64,000 nt of DNA, from contig NZ_ML014756.1 in the NCBI RefSeq assembly GCF_003675895.1, positions 62,001 to 126,000 on the forward strand. The letters are read 5' to 3'. Under the pieces are notes generated by a model. The model did not search any database. It saw nothing but the letters and a program-made list of their open reading frames with translations, and was not told where the DNA came from. Shown here in pieces: positions 19,051 to 26,882 of the stretch (its first letter is position 1; every line of letters begins with the position of its first letter). Made by a program: the position numbers and the translations under genes. This DNA is from Parashewanella curva (lineage in GTDB: Bacteria; Pseudomonadota; Gammaproteobacteria; Enterobacterales; Shewanellaceae).

Positions 19051-20526
19051 CTAGCGCTTAGATAACTTTTTTATCTCGATTTCGTATTGTCTGAATTGAC
19101 GAATTCGAGCTTCAATTCTTGCGAGCTGCAAAGGATCACCTTGGCTATTTTTATGAGCATAATTAAGTTGATCAATTGCACCGTCATAGTTTGCTTGCAA
19201 TGCCATTATTTCTGCCTGAATATAATGCTCCATTGCTGGATTATCGGTTTTAGAATAAGCATCGAGCAGTAACTGATAAGCCACCATATTATCCCATTCA
19301 TAAAAAATAGCATCTTGCAGGATGGGAATGGCTTTATCAGATTTTTCAGCTTCAATGTATGCATGGGCTAAATTCATAGCAATTACTTGAGATGCTGGTT
19401 TATCTTGATATTGTGCTTCAAGCATAGTGATAGCTTGTTGATATTTTTTTTGCTTAATTAACAAATCAGTTTTTGTATCGATATAAAACAAATTATCAGG
19501 GTTATGATTAAGAAGCTGCTTGATAATGGCACTTGATTGCTGAATTTTATCTAATTCGAATAACGCTAGAGCTTTGCCGTAAAGTGCGGCGTCTTTTAAC
19601 ACAAATGTTTTTAGTTTAAGTTGTTTATTGAACATGGCAAGGGTTGCACTCGGGCTAAGATCGGAAAATCTTACTTGTACTCTCGCTTTAGCCAACTGAA
19701 ATTCGAGACTGGCTGGAATATATCGGTGTGGATACTTGGCTGCACGATTTCTGGCTTCTGTAATTCTTGATTTTGGTAGAGGGTGGCTTTGCAAGATTTC
19801 AGGCAGGCGAGTAGCGTACTGATATTTTCGCGCAAGTTTATTAAAAAAGAGGTAAGCTCCGTCTGGGTCAAACCCTGAATCAACCAGGGTGTGCATACCA
19901 ATACGGTCAGCTTCTTGTTCGTTTGAACGGGTATAATTGATTTGTGTTTGCCTTGCTATACCTGTTGTCGTAGCCAGTGCGGCCATACCTGCTTCGGGTG
20001 CTGCAATGGTTAACAGTAAAGAGCCTAATAATCCAGCTATCATTGCGGGGTTACTTCTTGCTCTGGCTTCCATAGCACGTGCTAAGTGTCGTTGGGTAAC
20101 GTGGGCTATTTCATGTGCATAAACAGATGCTAATTCACTCTCATTATTGGCGTTCAGAAATAATCCTGTGTGTATTCCTACGTGACCTCCAAAAAATGCA
20201 AATGCATTAATTTCGTCATTCTGAATCAAGAAAAATTTAAAAGGGGTTTTAACATCCTGTGCATGTGCGACAAGTTTGTTGCCTAATTCAGTGATGTACT
20301 GGTTGAGTAATGGGTCATAGACAACGGGGCGTGAAGCTCGTTGTACGCGCATATAGATATCACCCAATTCATTTTCTTGGTCGATGGTTAAGGTGCTTGC
20401 TGCGGCGGTACCGAGATTTGGAAGTTCATTATCAGACCACGCGAAATGAGAGGACGAAAGCATACTGGCTGTAAGTAGAGCCATTGTTATTTTTTTTAAT
20501 TTTAAGAAACGCTTTTGTTTATTCAA
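19051..20526 (-). CDS. bepA: Beta-barrel assembly-enhancing protease
   Basis: Periplasmic zinc metalloprotease-chaperone that helps LptD mature and clears stalled outer-membrane proteins. M48 peptidase with zinc motif HEIAH and third ligand in NEQEADRIG, followed by TPR repeats in the C-terminal half. The signal peptide is KKITMALLTASMLSSSHFAWS. The frame is open to a GTG at 20565. I prefer the TTG at 20526, which has AGTAGG a few bases upstream, gives a normal-length basic region before the signal peptide, and makes 491 aa (E. coli BepA is 487). The ATG at 20484 would leave no basic region. Followed by yfgD; perM and the TusA-like gene diverge from it. Confidence 0.93.
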   Translation of the reverse strand: MNKQKRFLKLKKITMALLTASMLSSSHFAWSDNELPNLGTAAASTLTIDQENELGDIYMRVQRASRPVVYDPLLNQYITELGNKLVAHAQDVKTPFKFFLIQNDEINAFAFFGGHVGIHTGLFLNANNESELASVYAHEIAHVTQRHLARAMEARARSNPAMIAGLLGSLLLTIAAPEAGMAALATTTGIARQTQINYTRSNEQEADRIGMHTLVDSGFDPDGAYLFFNKLARKYQYATRLPEILQSHPLPKSRITEARNRAAKYPHRYIPASLEFQLAKARVQVRFSDLSPSATLAMFNKQLKLKTFVLKDAALYGKALALFELDKIQQSSAIIKQLLNHNPDNLFYIDTKTDLLIKQKKYQQAITMLEAQYQDKPASQVIAMNLAHAYIEAEKSDKAIPILQDAIFYEWDNMVAYQLLLDAYSKTDNPAMEHYIQAEIMALQANYDGAIDQLNYAHKNSQGDPLQLARIEARIRQFRQYEIEIKKLSKR

Positions 20527-20622
20527 TGTAGACCTACTTTTAAACGATGAAAATAGGGGAGTCACTTGTGTTTTGCTTATAACTTAGGATAATAGCCACA
20601 GTTACTTAAGAGCAAGCGTATT

Positions 20623-20838
20623 ATGCAATTTATTGATTTAACTGATCACCGTTGTCCACTTGTTTTAGTTAAAATTAAAATGGCTTTAAAAAGCCTACAT
20701 GTAGGTGAAAAGTTACATCTCGCCATATATGACCATCTGTCACGTAAAGATGTTCCCAAATTTTTACAACAACAGGGACACAAAGTTCAAATAATCATCA
20801 ATAATAAAGATAAGTTTGAATTTGTTGTAACCAAGTAA
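20623..20838 (+). CDS. TusA/SirA-family sulfur carrier protein
   Basis: Small (71 aa) protein of the TusA/SirA/YedF family, which carry sulfane sulfur on a cysteine. The motif DHRCPLVLVKIKMAL has the family Cys-Pro near residues 11-12 at the start of the first helix. The rest fits the alpha/beta fold. It is not the closest match to TusA itself (which has more CPEPVM-like sequence), so the substrate and partner are unknown. It is divergent from bepA and 23 bp before perM, probably one unit. Confidence 0.8.
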   Translation: MQFIDLTDHRCPLVLVKIKMALKSLHVGEKLHLAIYDHLSRKDVPKFLQQQGHKVQIIINNKDKFEFVVTK

Positions 20839-20861
20839 TTGTCCATATTAAGTGAAAACTC

Positions 20862-21929
20862 ATGATTTCTTTACTTTCAGATTGGTATAAGTCTAAATTC
20901 AGTGACCCACAAGCCGTCACTTTGGTTCTGATCCTTTTAACAATATTTCTAACCATTTATTTCGCTGCTGGTATTTTGGCACCATTAATTGTGGCTTTGG
21001 TGTTAGCATTTTTATTAGAGTGGCCTGTTAAGCAGATGCATCGCGTAGGCATAAATCGCACTGCAGGGTCATCTATCGTCTTATTGGCATTTATTGGTTT
21101 AGTTCTGCTGTTAGTTTTGGGTGTACTGCCTAGTGTCTGGAATCAAGGGATTGCATTTATTTCAGAGTTACCAAAAATGCTCGATCAAGGTATGGTAATG
21201 GTCAAAGATCTATCTACTAAATACCCTGATTATATTAGTACTGATCAAATCAACAGCTTATTAAATGAAGCAAAAGCCTTAGTAGATACAAAACATTTAA
21301 TCAATCTTGGGCAACAGTTACTTGGTTTTTCTGCGTCTTTAATTGTTTTGATGATTTATGTAGTTTTAGTTCCTCTTTTGGTTTTCTTTTTCTTAAAAGA
21401 CAAACAAGTGTTGCTGAGTGGAGTAAAGCGGTTCTTTCCAAGTAATCGTCAATTAGCAGGAAAAGTATGGTCTGAAATGCATCAGCAACTGTTTAACTAC
21501 ATTCGAGGGAAAGTAATAGAAACCGTTGTTGTGGGCGTTGCAACCTATATATTTTTCTTGTTTATGGATTTACGCTATGCGGCTTTGCTGGGGGTATTGA
21601 CTGGGCTTTCCGTTCTGATTCCTTTTTTAGGTGCCGCATTAGTTACACTTCCTATTTTGCTTGTTGCATTTTTCCAATTCGGTATTAGTCCTACATTTGG
21701 TTATGTAATGTTGGGTTATGGCATTATTCAAGCGCTTGATGGTAACGTACTCGTTCCACTTTTGTTTTCGGATGCTGTCGATCTTCATCCAGTCATAATA
21801 ATTGCAGCTGTGTTAACTTTTGGTGGGCTATGGGGCGTATGGGGAGTCTTTTTAGCTATACCACTGGCTTCATTGGTTAAAGCTGTACTTAACGCTTGGC
21901 CGGAGCGAGAACAAGTATCTGTATCTTGA
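20862..21929 (+). CDS. perM: AI-2E family / PerM-like permease
   Basis: Polytopic inner-membrane protein of the AI-2E exporter (UPF0118) family. The 355 aa hold seven or eight hydrophobic segments: two near the start (about 20-55), one near 70-90, a large soluble loop (about 90-150), then five more, with the family block LLGVLTGLSVLIPFLGAALV and PLLFSDAVDLHPVIII. E. coli perM (yfgO) also lies near bepA-yfgD. The transported substrate is not established for this subgroup. A strong bidirectional terminator separates it from bcp. Confidence 0.87.
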   Translation: MISLLSDWYKSKFSDPQAVTLVLILLTIFLTIYFAAGILAPLIVALVLAFLLEWPVKQMHRVGINRTAGSSIVLLAFIGLVLLLVLGVLPSVWNQGIAFISELPKMLDQGMVMVKDLSTKYPDYISTDQINSLLNEAKALVDTKHLINLGQQLLGFSASLIVLMIYVVLVPLLVFFFLKDKQVLLSGVKRFFPSNRQLAGKVWSEMHQQLFNYIRGKVIETVVVGVATYIFFLFMDLRYAALLGVLTGLSVLIPFLGAALVTLPILLVAFFQFGISPTFGYVMLGYGIIQALDGNVLVPLLFSDAVDLHPVIIIAAVLTFGGLWGVWGVFLAIPLASLVKAVLNAWPEREQVSVS

Positions 21930-21933
21930 TGAG

Positions 21934-21960
21934 AAAAAGCGACCTATTGGTCGCTTTTTT
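21934..21960. terminator. Bidirectional terminator perM / bcp
   Basis: AAAAAGCGACC-TATT-GGTCGCTTTTTT is a perfect 11-bp stem flanked by A and T runs, between convergent genes. Confidence 0.92.
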
Positions 21961-21971
21961 AATGATAAGAT

Positions 21972-22442
21972 TCATTCACCTTTCAGGTAGTTTAACACTA
22001 CGTCATGATGTTCTTTAGTTTTGAACTTATTAAATACGTGTTCAATCGTTCCATTTTGGGCAACAAGAAAACTAAGACGATGAATGCCATCGTAAACTTT
22101 CCCCATGAATTTTTTCTCTCCCCAAACACCAAAAGCATCTGCTACGGCGTGGCCTTCGTCACTCAATAATGTGAAATTCAATTCTTGTTTTTCTGAAAAT
22201 TTAGTTAGCCTAGGAACAGCGTCGGGGCTTAAGCCAAATACAGTGACATTTAGACTATCTAATTCCGCTTTTGAATCACGAAGGCCGCAGGCTTGAACGG
22301 TACAGCCAGGAGTGCTTGCCTTCGGATAGAAGTAGACTAATACTTTTCCATTCTTTAAAGCTGACTCCAAAGAATGTGTTTCTCCATATTGATCTTGTAA
22401 ATCAAATAGCGGGGCTTTGTCGCCTGCTTTTAGGGTATTCAT
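21972..22442 (-). CDS. bcp: Thioredoxin-dependent thiol peroxidase
   Basis: Peroxiredoxin (BCP/PrxQ type) that reduces hydrogen peroxide and organic peroxides using thioredoxin. The 156-aa protein has the active-site block YFYPKASTPGCTVQACGLRD, with peroxidatic cysteine in TPGC and the resolving cysteine five residues later, the atypical 2-Cys pattern of E. coli Bcp. It ends 2 bp after gcvR, which lies upstream in the same operon, as in Shewanella and E. coli (gcvR-bcp). Confidence 0.95.
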   Translation of the reverse strand: MNTLKAGDKAPLFDLQDQYGETHSLESALKNGKVLVYFYPKASTPGCTVQACGLRDSKAELDSLNVTVFGLSPDAVPRLTKFSEKQELNFTLLSDEGHAVADAFGVWGEKKFMGKVYDGIHRLSFLVAQNGTIEHVFNKFKTKEHHDVVLNYLKGE

Positions 22443-22444
22443 AA

Positions 22445-22984
22445 TTATTCCTGAATGATTTTTGTTAATTGTTTGATGCTGCTTTCAAGCCCTAGCTTTA
22501 GAGCAAACTGCTCGATTTCTGGGGTTACAGCGTTCGCAGAAATACCTTCTGGGACATTGATGATCACTTGAATTTGTTGTGTGTGTTTATCATCTTCATC
22601 TGACTCAGCATGAGATTTTACACTCGCTAAGTCTAGTTCTTTGTCTGCTAAAAATCGTGTAATTGCTGCCATTGTTCCACGTTGATCTGCGCCTGAAAAT
22701 ACCACTTCTAATCGAGAAGTAAAATTAGTCAAGGTATGCTTAGAAGTACGCTTAACGACAGTTAACAGATCCAACTCAACACTCAGGCTAGGAATAGTAC
22801 TTTCAATTTTAGCTATTGATGTCCAAGAACCTGATAACATCATTATCATGGTGAACTCGTTGCCAAATATTGCCATTCTGCTATCAACAATATCGCAATC
22901 ACAATCGGTTGCTAACCTTGCAAGACGGCTGACAATACCTGGACGGTCGGCACCCATAGCTGTAAGTACTAAGTAGTTGGTCAT
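22445..22984 (-). CDS. gcvR: Glycine cleavage system transcriptional repressor
   Basis: Regulator of the gcv operon that acts by binding GcvA rather than DNA. The 179-aa protein has two ACT domains: one begins NYLVLTAMGADRPGIVSRLA and the second begins near residue 93 with LEVVFSGADQRGTMAAITRF. No DNA-binding motif is seen, as expected. bcp follows 2 bp later. dapA diverges from it, a conserved gcvR/dapA arrangement in gammaproteobacteria. Confidence 0.92.
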   Translation of the reverse strand: MTNYLVLTAMGADRPGIVSRLARLATDCDCDIVDSRMAIFGNEFTMIMMLSGSWTSIAKIESTIPSLSVELDLLTVVKRTSKHTLTNFTSRLEVVFSGADQRGTMAAITRFLADKELDLASVKSHAESDEDDKHTQQIQVIINVPEGISANAVTPEIEQFALKLGLESSIKQLTKIIQE

Positions 22985-23126
22985 TAAATTACCTCTTTAG
23001 AAAGCCAATCTTCGATTTATAAATAGACAAGAAAGATCAATAGACCGTAATAAGTAAATGATATTATCAAATTTATCCTCTTGTTTGTACTTGTCATTAT
23101 TGCTGAGCGTAAGTAACATAGCGTGG

Positions 23127-23150
23127 CTCGAGTATTGCTTGAGAATTTTT
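23127..23150 (+). promoter_or_regulatory. Terminator-like hairpin in the dapA leader
   Basis: CTCGAG-TATTG-CTTGAG (one G-T pair) is followed by AATTTTT, ending about 20 nt before the dapA ATG. The shape is that of a weak attenuator, but the stem is only 6 bp. Confidence 0.3.
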
Positions 23151-23170
23151 CTTAGTTGAGGGGATAACAA

Positions 23171-24055
23171 ATGTTTAAGGGAAGTTTTGTTGCCTTAGTC
23201 ACTCCTATGGCGCTTGATGGTAGTGTTGATTACGCAAGCTTAGACAGGCTGATTGAATTTCATATTGAAAATGGCACAGACGGGATTGTTGTCGTAGGCA
23301 CAACAGGTGAGTCAGCGACTCTTACGACTGCGGAATACGTAGCCATTGTTAAACATGTTGTAAAAGCCGTAGATGGCCTAGTTCAAGTTATAGCCGGTAA
23401 CGGTTCTAATTCTACTGCGCATGCAGTTCAATTGACGAAAGCTTTATCTCCGCTTGGTTTAGATGGAATGCTGTGCGTAACACCGTATTACAATAAGCCT
23501 TCTCCTCAAGGTTTAATAGCGCATTTTACAGCGATTGCAGACAGTACTAATGTCCCCCAAATTCTTTATAATGTGCCAGGTCGCACAGCAGTAGACATGC
23601 AGCCTGAAGTTGTTGCCGAATTGGCGAAATTATCCAATGTTGTAGGCATAAAAGAAGCAACGGGTGATGTAAATCGAGTAGAAATCATTCGAGAGTTATG
23701 TGGTGATGACTTTGCTATTTTAAGTGGTGATGATGCAACTTGTCGTGAATTCATGTTATTAGGTGGTGATGGTGTCATTTCAGTAGTTAATAATATTGCT
23801 CCTAAAAAATTCAAAAACCTATGTGATTTAGCCTTAGCAGGCAATACCGATTTATCACAACAAATTGATGAATCATTTTCAGGGCTTTACGAATCATTAT
23901 TTATTGAAGCTAATCCGATCCCGGTAAAATGGGCTGCCTACCACCTTGGTTTAATTGCTAACCCAACTATTCGACTGCCTTTGACTGAACTTTCATCTAG
24001 CCATCATGGTCTGTTAATAGACGCAATGAAAAAAGCCCAACTAGAGGTTAAATAA
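23171..24055 (+). CDS. dapA: 4-hydroxy-tetrahydrodipicolinate synthase
   Basis: Condenses pyruvate with aspartate semialdehyde, the first committed step to diaminopimelate and lysine. The 294-aa protein is a class I aldolase TIM barrel: [10 protein letters not shown] (substrate site), Tyr133 in ILYNVPGRT, and the Schiff-base Lys161 in [16 protein letters not shown] ribosome site precedes the ATG. bamC begins 4 bp after the stop, the dapA-bamC operon found across gammaproteobacteria. Confidence 0.97.
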   Translation: MFKGSFVALVTPMALDGSVDYASLDRLIEFHIENGTDGIVVVGTTGESATLTTAEYVAIVKHVVKAVDGLVQVIAGNGSNSTAHAVQLTKALSPLGLDGMLCVTPYYNKPSPQGLIAHFTAIADSTNVPQILYNVPGRTAVDMQPEVVAELAKLSNVVGIKEATGDVNRVEIIRELCGDDFAILSGDDATCREFMLLGGDGVISVVNNIAPKKFKNLCDLALAGNTDLSQQIDESFSGLYESLFIEANPIPVKWAAYHLGLIANPTIRLPLTELSSSHHGLLIDAMKKAQLEVK

Positions 24056-24059
24056 TTAC

Positions 24060-25148
24060 ATGCTAAAAAAAGTTTCACCATTGGTCTTAATGATGACCGT
24101 AGCGGCCTGTTCTACCACGGCTGAACGCCGCCAAGCGAATGGTTCGGATAATTATGTTAATGAAAAAAACGAACCCAAGCTCATAGTTCCTAATGGCTTA
24201 AAGCAGCCTGCGTACAAATCTGAATTCCGTTTACCAACATTATCTAAGGATCATGACTCACAGCAAGTCGGTTCAGCTCTTGATATTCGACCTCCTTTGC
24301 AGGTGTTAGCGCTTGCCGATGGAACACGAGTTGAAGATAATAGTAAAGGCGTTAAGGTACTGGTTGAAACCGTCAACAATAATCGCGATCTTAAAGGCGA
24401 AATCGAAAGTACTATAGAATCATTTTTAGCAAGTCGTAATATTCGAATTGTTGAAAAAACTGAAAACCCATTAACTTTTAAAACTAACTGGGTTGAAAAT
24501 ACTAAGGTTGTAGACTCAAGTTTATTTGGCAGTGATACAGGTTATACCTTGCGTCAACGTTATGAGTTTGACGTAAACATCAAGCCTCATGGCCGCACTG
24601 GAGATATTGTAGTCAAGTTAATTGACCATCAAGTTCAATATAATGGTGAAGAGCAGGGTATCAAGTTAACCGATACTGATATGCATCGTTATACGGTTGA
24701 TATGTTAAATTCAGCCATTTCATATTTAAGAATTGAGCGTATCAAAGCCATTAAAGCAGCAAGAGTAGAACAAAGCTTAGGTATGAAGGTTGAGTTTAAA
24801 GCTGAACAGAAAACAGCATATTGGCTTGTTAATGCACCGAACACCAAAGTATGGGATCGTCTCCGTATTGTTCTTCCTGAACTTGGTTTTGAAATCGTTG
24901 ACATGGATGTAAGTAAGAATCTCTATTATATTGATTACAAAAATGAAACCGGTTTTTGGAGCTCTTTATGGGGTGACAGTAACAAAATTGAGCTGAAAGA
25001 TGGTTCATATCGATTAACTCTCGAACCTCAGGGCGATTCTTCTACCAAAATCATAATTCGTGATATTGAAAATAAAGCACTGTCTCTTGAACAATTACAA
25101 TCACTAAATAAGCCATTAATGACGCAAATGGCTGAGAAGCGTACTTAA
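24060..25148 (+). CDS. bamC: Outer membrane protein assembly factor BamC
   Basis: Lipoprotein of the BAM complex that inserts beta-barrel proteins into the outer membrane. The 362-aa protein has a signal peptide with lipobox VAAC, lipidated cysteine at residue 17, a long unstructured stretch, then two helix-grip domains (about 90-215 and 225-340). Family block in the N-terminal part: LDIRPPLQVLALADGTRVED. It is translated just after dapA. A 12-bp hairpin follows the stop. Confidence 0.93.
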   Translation: MLKKVSPLVLMMTVAACSTTAERRQANGSDNYVNEKNEPKLIVPNGLKQPAYKSEFRLPTLSKDHDSQQVGSALDIRPPLQVLALADGTRVEDNSKGVKVLVETVNNNRDLKGEIESTIESFLASRNIRIVEKTENPLTFKTNWVENTKVVDSSLFGSDTGYTLRQRYEFDVNIKPHGRTGDIVVKLIDHQVQYNGEEQGIKLTDTDMHRYTVDMLNSAISYLRIERIKAIKAARVEQSLGMKVEFKAEQKTAYWLVNAPNTKVWDRLRIVLPELGFEIVDMDVSKNLYYIDYKNETGFWSSLWGDSNKIELKDGSYRLTLEPQGDSSTKIIIRDIENKALSLEQLQSLNKPLMTQMAEKRT

Positions 25149-25157
25149 TTAAGCATT

Positions 25158-25187
25158 AAGAGCAAGTGGATTATTCCGCTTGCTCTT
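25158..25187 (+). terminator. Hairpin terminator of dapA-bamC
   Basis: AAGAGCAAGTGG and CCGCTTGCTCTT form a 12-bp stem with one G-T pair and an ATTATT loop. The T-tract after it is short (TTGGCTT). Confidence 0.65.
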
Positions 25188-25267
25188 TGGCTTAGGCTTA
25201 TGCTCTAATCGCCACATCTATTCTTTCCATGCGTTACCGACGTAACATTTCATTTTGTAGTAACACT

Positions 25268-25969
25268 ATGCCTAAAAATAATCCAACTATTCTTGCCGTT
25301 GATACTTGTACTGAAGCTTGCTCTGCTGCTTTGTTAGTAGATGGTCAAATATTTTTTGAATCCGCCAATGCACCTAGAGAGCACAGTCAAAGACTGTTAG
25401 GAATGGTGGACTTATTACTATCTAAGGCAAAGATTTCTCTTCGAGATGTTGATGGTATTGCATATGGTAGAGGTCCTGGGAGTTTTACTGGCATCAGAAT
25501 TTGTACCAGCATGACCCAAGGGCTTGCATTAGGGCATGATATTCCTGTTTATGGCGTATCAACATTAGAAACCATGGCTCAAATTGCTAAAGAACAAGGA
25601 GCAAAGCAGATCATTTGCGCCATTGATGCTCGAATGAACGAGATTTACACCGCACAGTATAGAATCGAAGAAGAAAAATGTATTACGGTTTCTGATGAAG
25701 AAGTCTGTGCGCCAGAAAATATCAGCATTTCTTTAGATAATGCGATGGAAGTTATTGGTTGTGGCACGGGGTTCTCTGCCTACCCTGATTTAGCTAAAAA
25801 TTTTTCTGATTTTGAAATTCAGCCCCTTGCAGAGCTACCATCTGCGAAACCTATGCTCGCGATTGCCATTGAAGCATGGCAAAAAGAGCTATATACACCA
25901 GTTGATGACCTTTCTCCAGTTTACCTGCGTGATACCGTTACATGGAAGAAACTACCTGGCAGAGAATAA
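25268..25969 (+). CDS. tsaB: tRNA t6A37 threonylcarbamoyltransferase subunit TsaB
   Basis: Scaffold partner of TsaD/TsaE in making N6-threonylcarbamoyl-adenosine at tRNA position 37. The protein (233 aa from ATG 25268) has the ASKHA fold and the family blocks TILAVDTCTEACSAAL, PREHSQRLLGMV, GRGPGSFTGIRI and the tail PVYLRDTVTWKKLPGRE. The frame is open 13 codons further upstream but the extension has no family match. In E. coli it lies close to fadD; here a 25-kb T6SS separates them. Confidence 0.94.
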   Translation: MPKNNPTILAVDTCTEACSAALLVDGQIFFESANAPREHSQRLLGMVDLLLSKAKISLRDVDGIAYGRGPGSFTGIRICTSMTQGLALGHDIPVYGVSTLETMAQIAKEQGAKQIICAIDARMNEIYTAQYRIEEEKCITVSDEEVCAPENISISLDNAMEVIGCGTGFSAYPDLAKNFSDFEIQPLAELPSAKPMLAIAIEAWQKELYTPVDDLSPVYLRDTVTWKKLPGRE

Positions 25970-26001
25970 AAATAATAGTGTAGAAGTGGCTCAAAGATCC
26001 A

Positions 26002-26301
26002 TTATCCACCAATTAGTACAGTTGGCCATCCTAAAATGATGGTTCCTCCGTGTGCGGTGATATCAAGCATGCGGGCTGCGGGTTGATTACTTAGCAATAC
26101 TGTCATGCTTCCTTTTACAATACTGTCTGGAGGCCCCACACAAACGCAGGGTTGCCCCATAGTCGCAGCTGGTAGATTTCCAATAAGCACCATATTTGGT
26201 AAGGGAAGAATTGGCCCTCCAACGTGAGGAATTGGCACTATTGCAGGGGTTTGCATTGGACATACATGCATATCTGTGGCTCTTGCTGCTGGAAAACTCA
26301 T
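26002..26301 (-). CDS. PAAR-domain T6SS spike tip protein
   Basis: Sharpens the tip of the VgrG spike and can carry effectors. The 99-aa protein is almost only the PAAR fold: MSFPAARATDMHVCP at the N-terminus, then short beta repeats with conserved PAA (NLPAATMGQPCVCVG, NQPAARMLD) and the closing TVLIGG. The His and Cys residues that bind zinc in PAAR tips are present (HVCP, CVC, HGG). No toxin extension follows. It is the last gene of the leftward vgrG-DUF6931-like-PAAR operon, 11 bp after its neighbour. Confidence 0.93.
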   Translation of the reverse strand: MSFPAARATDMHVCPMQTPAIVPIPHVGGPILPLPNMVLIGNLPAATMGQPCVCVGPPDSIVKGSMTVLLSNQPAARMLDITAHGGTIILGWPTVLIGG

Positions 26302-26312
26302 AATGTATCTTC

Positions 26313-26882
26313 CTATTTTTCTACTTTGCCATTGCCTCCCATGGCGATGTTTAATCCAATATCAATAAATTCGTTATATCTTTGTTCTGCATTTTCACCG
26401 TAAGGTAACACCGCGGTGAGAGTGATACAGCCCGATACTGCTTGTGCGTATAAATAAGCTGGGGGTAACACTTCAGGCGAATCAGGATCAATCATACTGC
26501 CACCGCTCCAGAATGCTGACTGAGCAGCCCAACCAGCTCCTGACTCTAACCCTGCTTTTTTCGCCATGTCTTCTGCGTATCTTCTATTAGCTTCATCTGG
26601 CGCGTGAACCCAAGCTCTTGCTGATTGGATTGCATTGAGTTCAGATTCATTCCAATCGGTACGTTTTGATGCACAACATACAGCCCACCATACGGCTTCT
26701 CTTATTGGTAAACCATGTGCAAGAAAGGTAATTACATGACTAAAGTTCTCATTGGTGCGAGAGTTCTGAATCAATTCATAAGGGGTAGGAAATGGCTCTG
26801 AGAATAAGATGTAATCAGCATTTGGTTGGTAAATGCTAAATAGTTTTTGTGGCGTGTCGTAAGGGATCTTTAATAATTTCAT
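26313..26882 (-). CDS. Uncharacterised T6SS spike-linked protein (DUF6931-like)
   Basis: Function unknown. The 189-aa soluble protein lies between vgrG and the PAAR gene; its ATG overlaps the vgrG stop (TAATG). It has no signal peptide or membrane helix. It is Trp/Ala-rich in the middle (GLPIREAVWWAVCCASKRTD, AGWAAQSAFWSGGSMIDP) and seems mainly helical. I place it tentatively in DUF6931, a family I recall next to VgrG/PAAR genes. The place suggests a spike adaptor, chaperone or effector-loading protein. It could also be a cargo effector, but I see no catalytic motif and no immunity partner. Confidence 0.7.
   Translation of the reverse strand: MKLLKIPYDTPQKLFSIYQPNADYILFSEPFPTPYELIQNSRTNENFSHVITFLAHGLPIREAVWWAVCCASKRTDWNESELNAIQSARAWVHAPDEANRRYAEDMAKKAGLESGAGWAAQSAFWSGGSMIDPDSPEVLPPAYLYAQAVSGCITLTAVLPYGENAEQRYNEFIDIGLNIAMGGNGKVEK

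Noticed and set aside
25970-26001. Attachment site at the left border of the T6SS
   Set aside because: No direct repeat shared with the right border near 50576-50593, and no integrase in the window.
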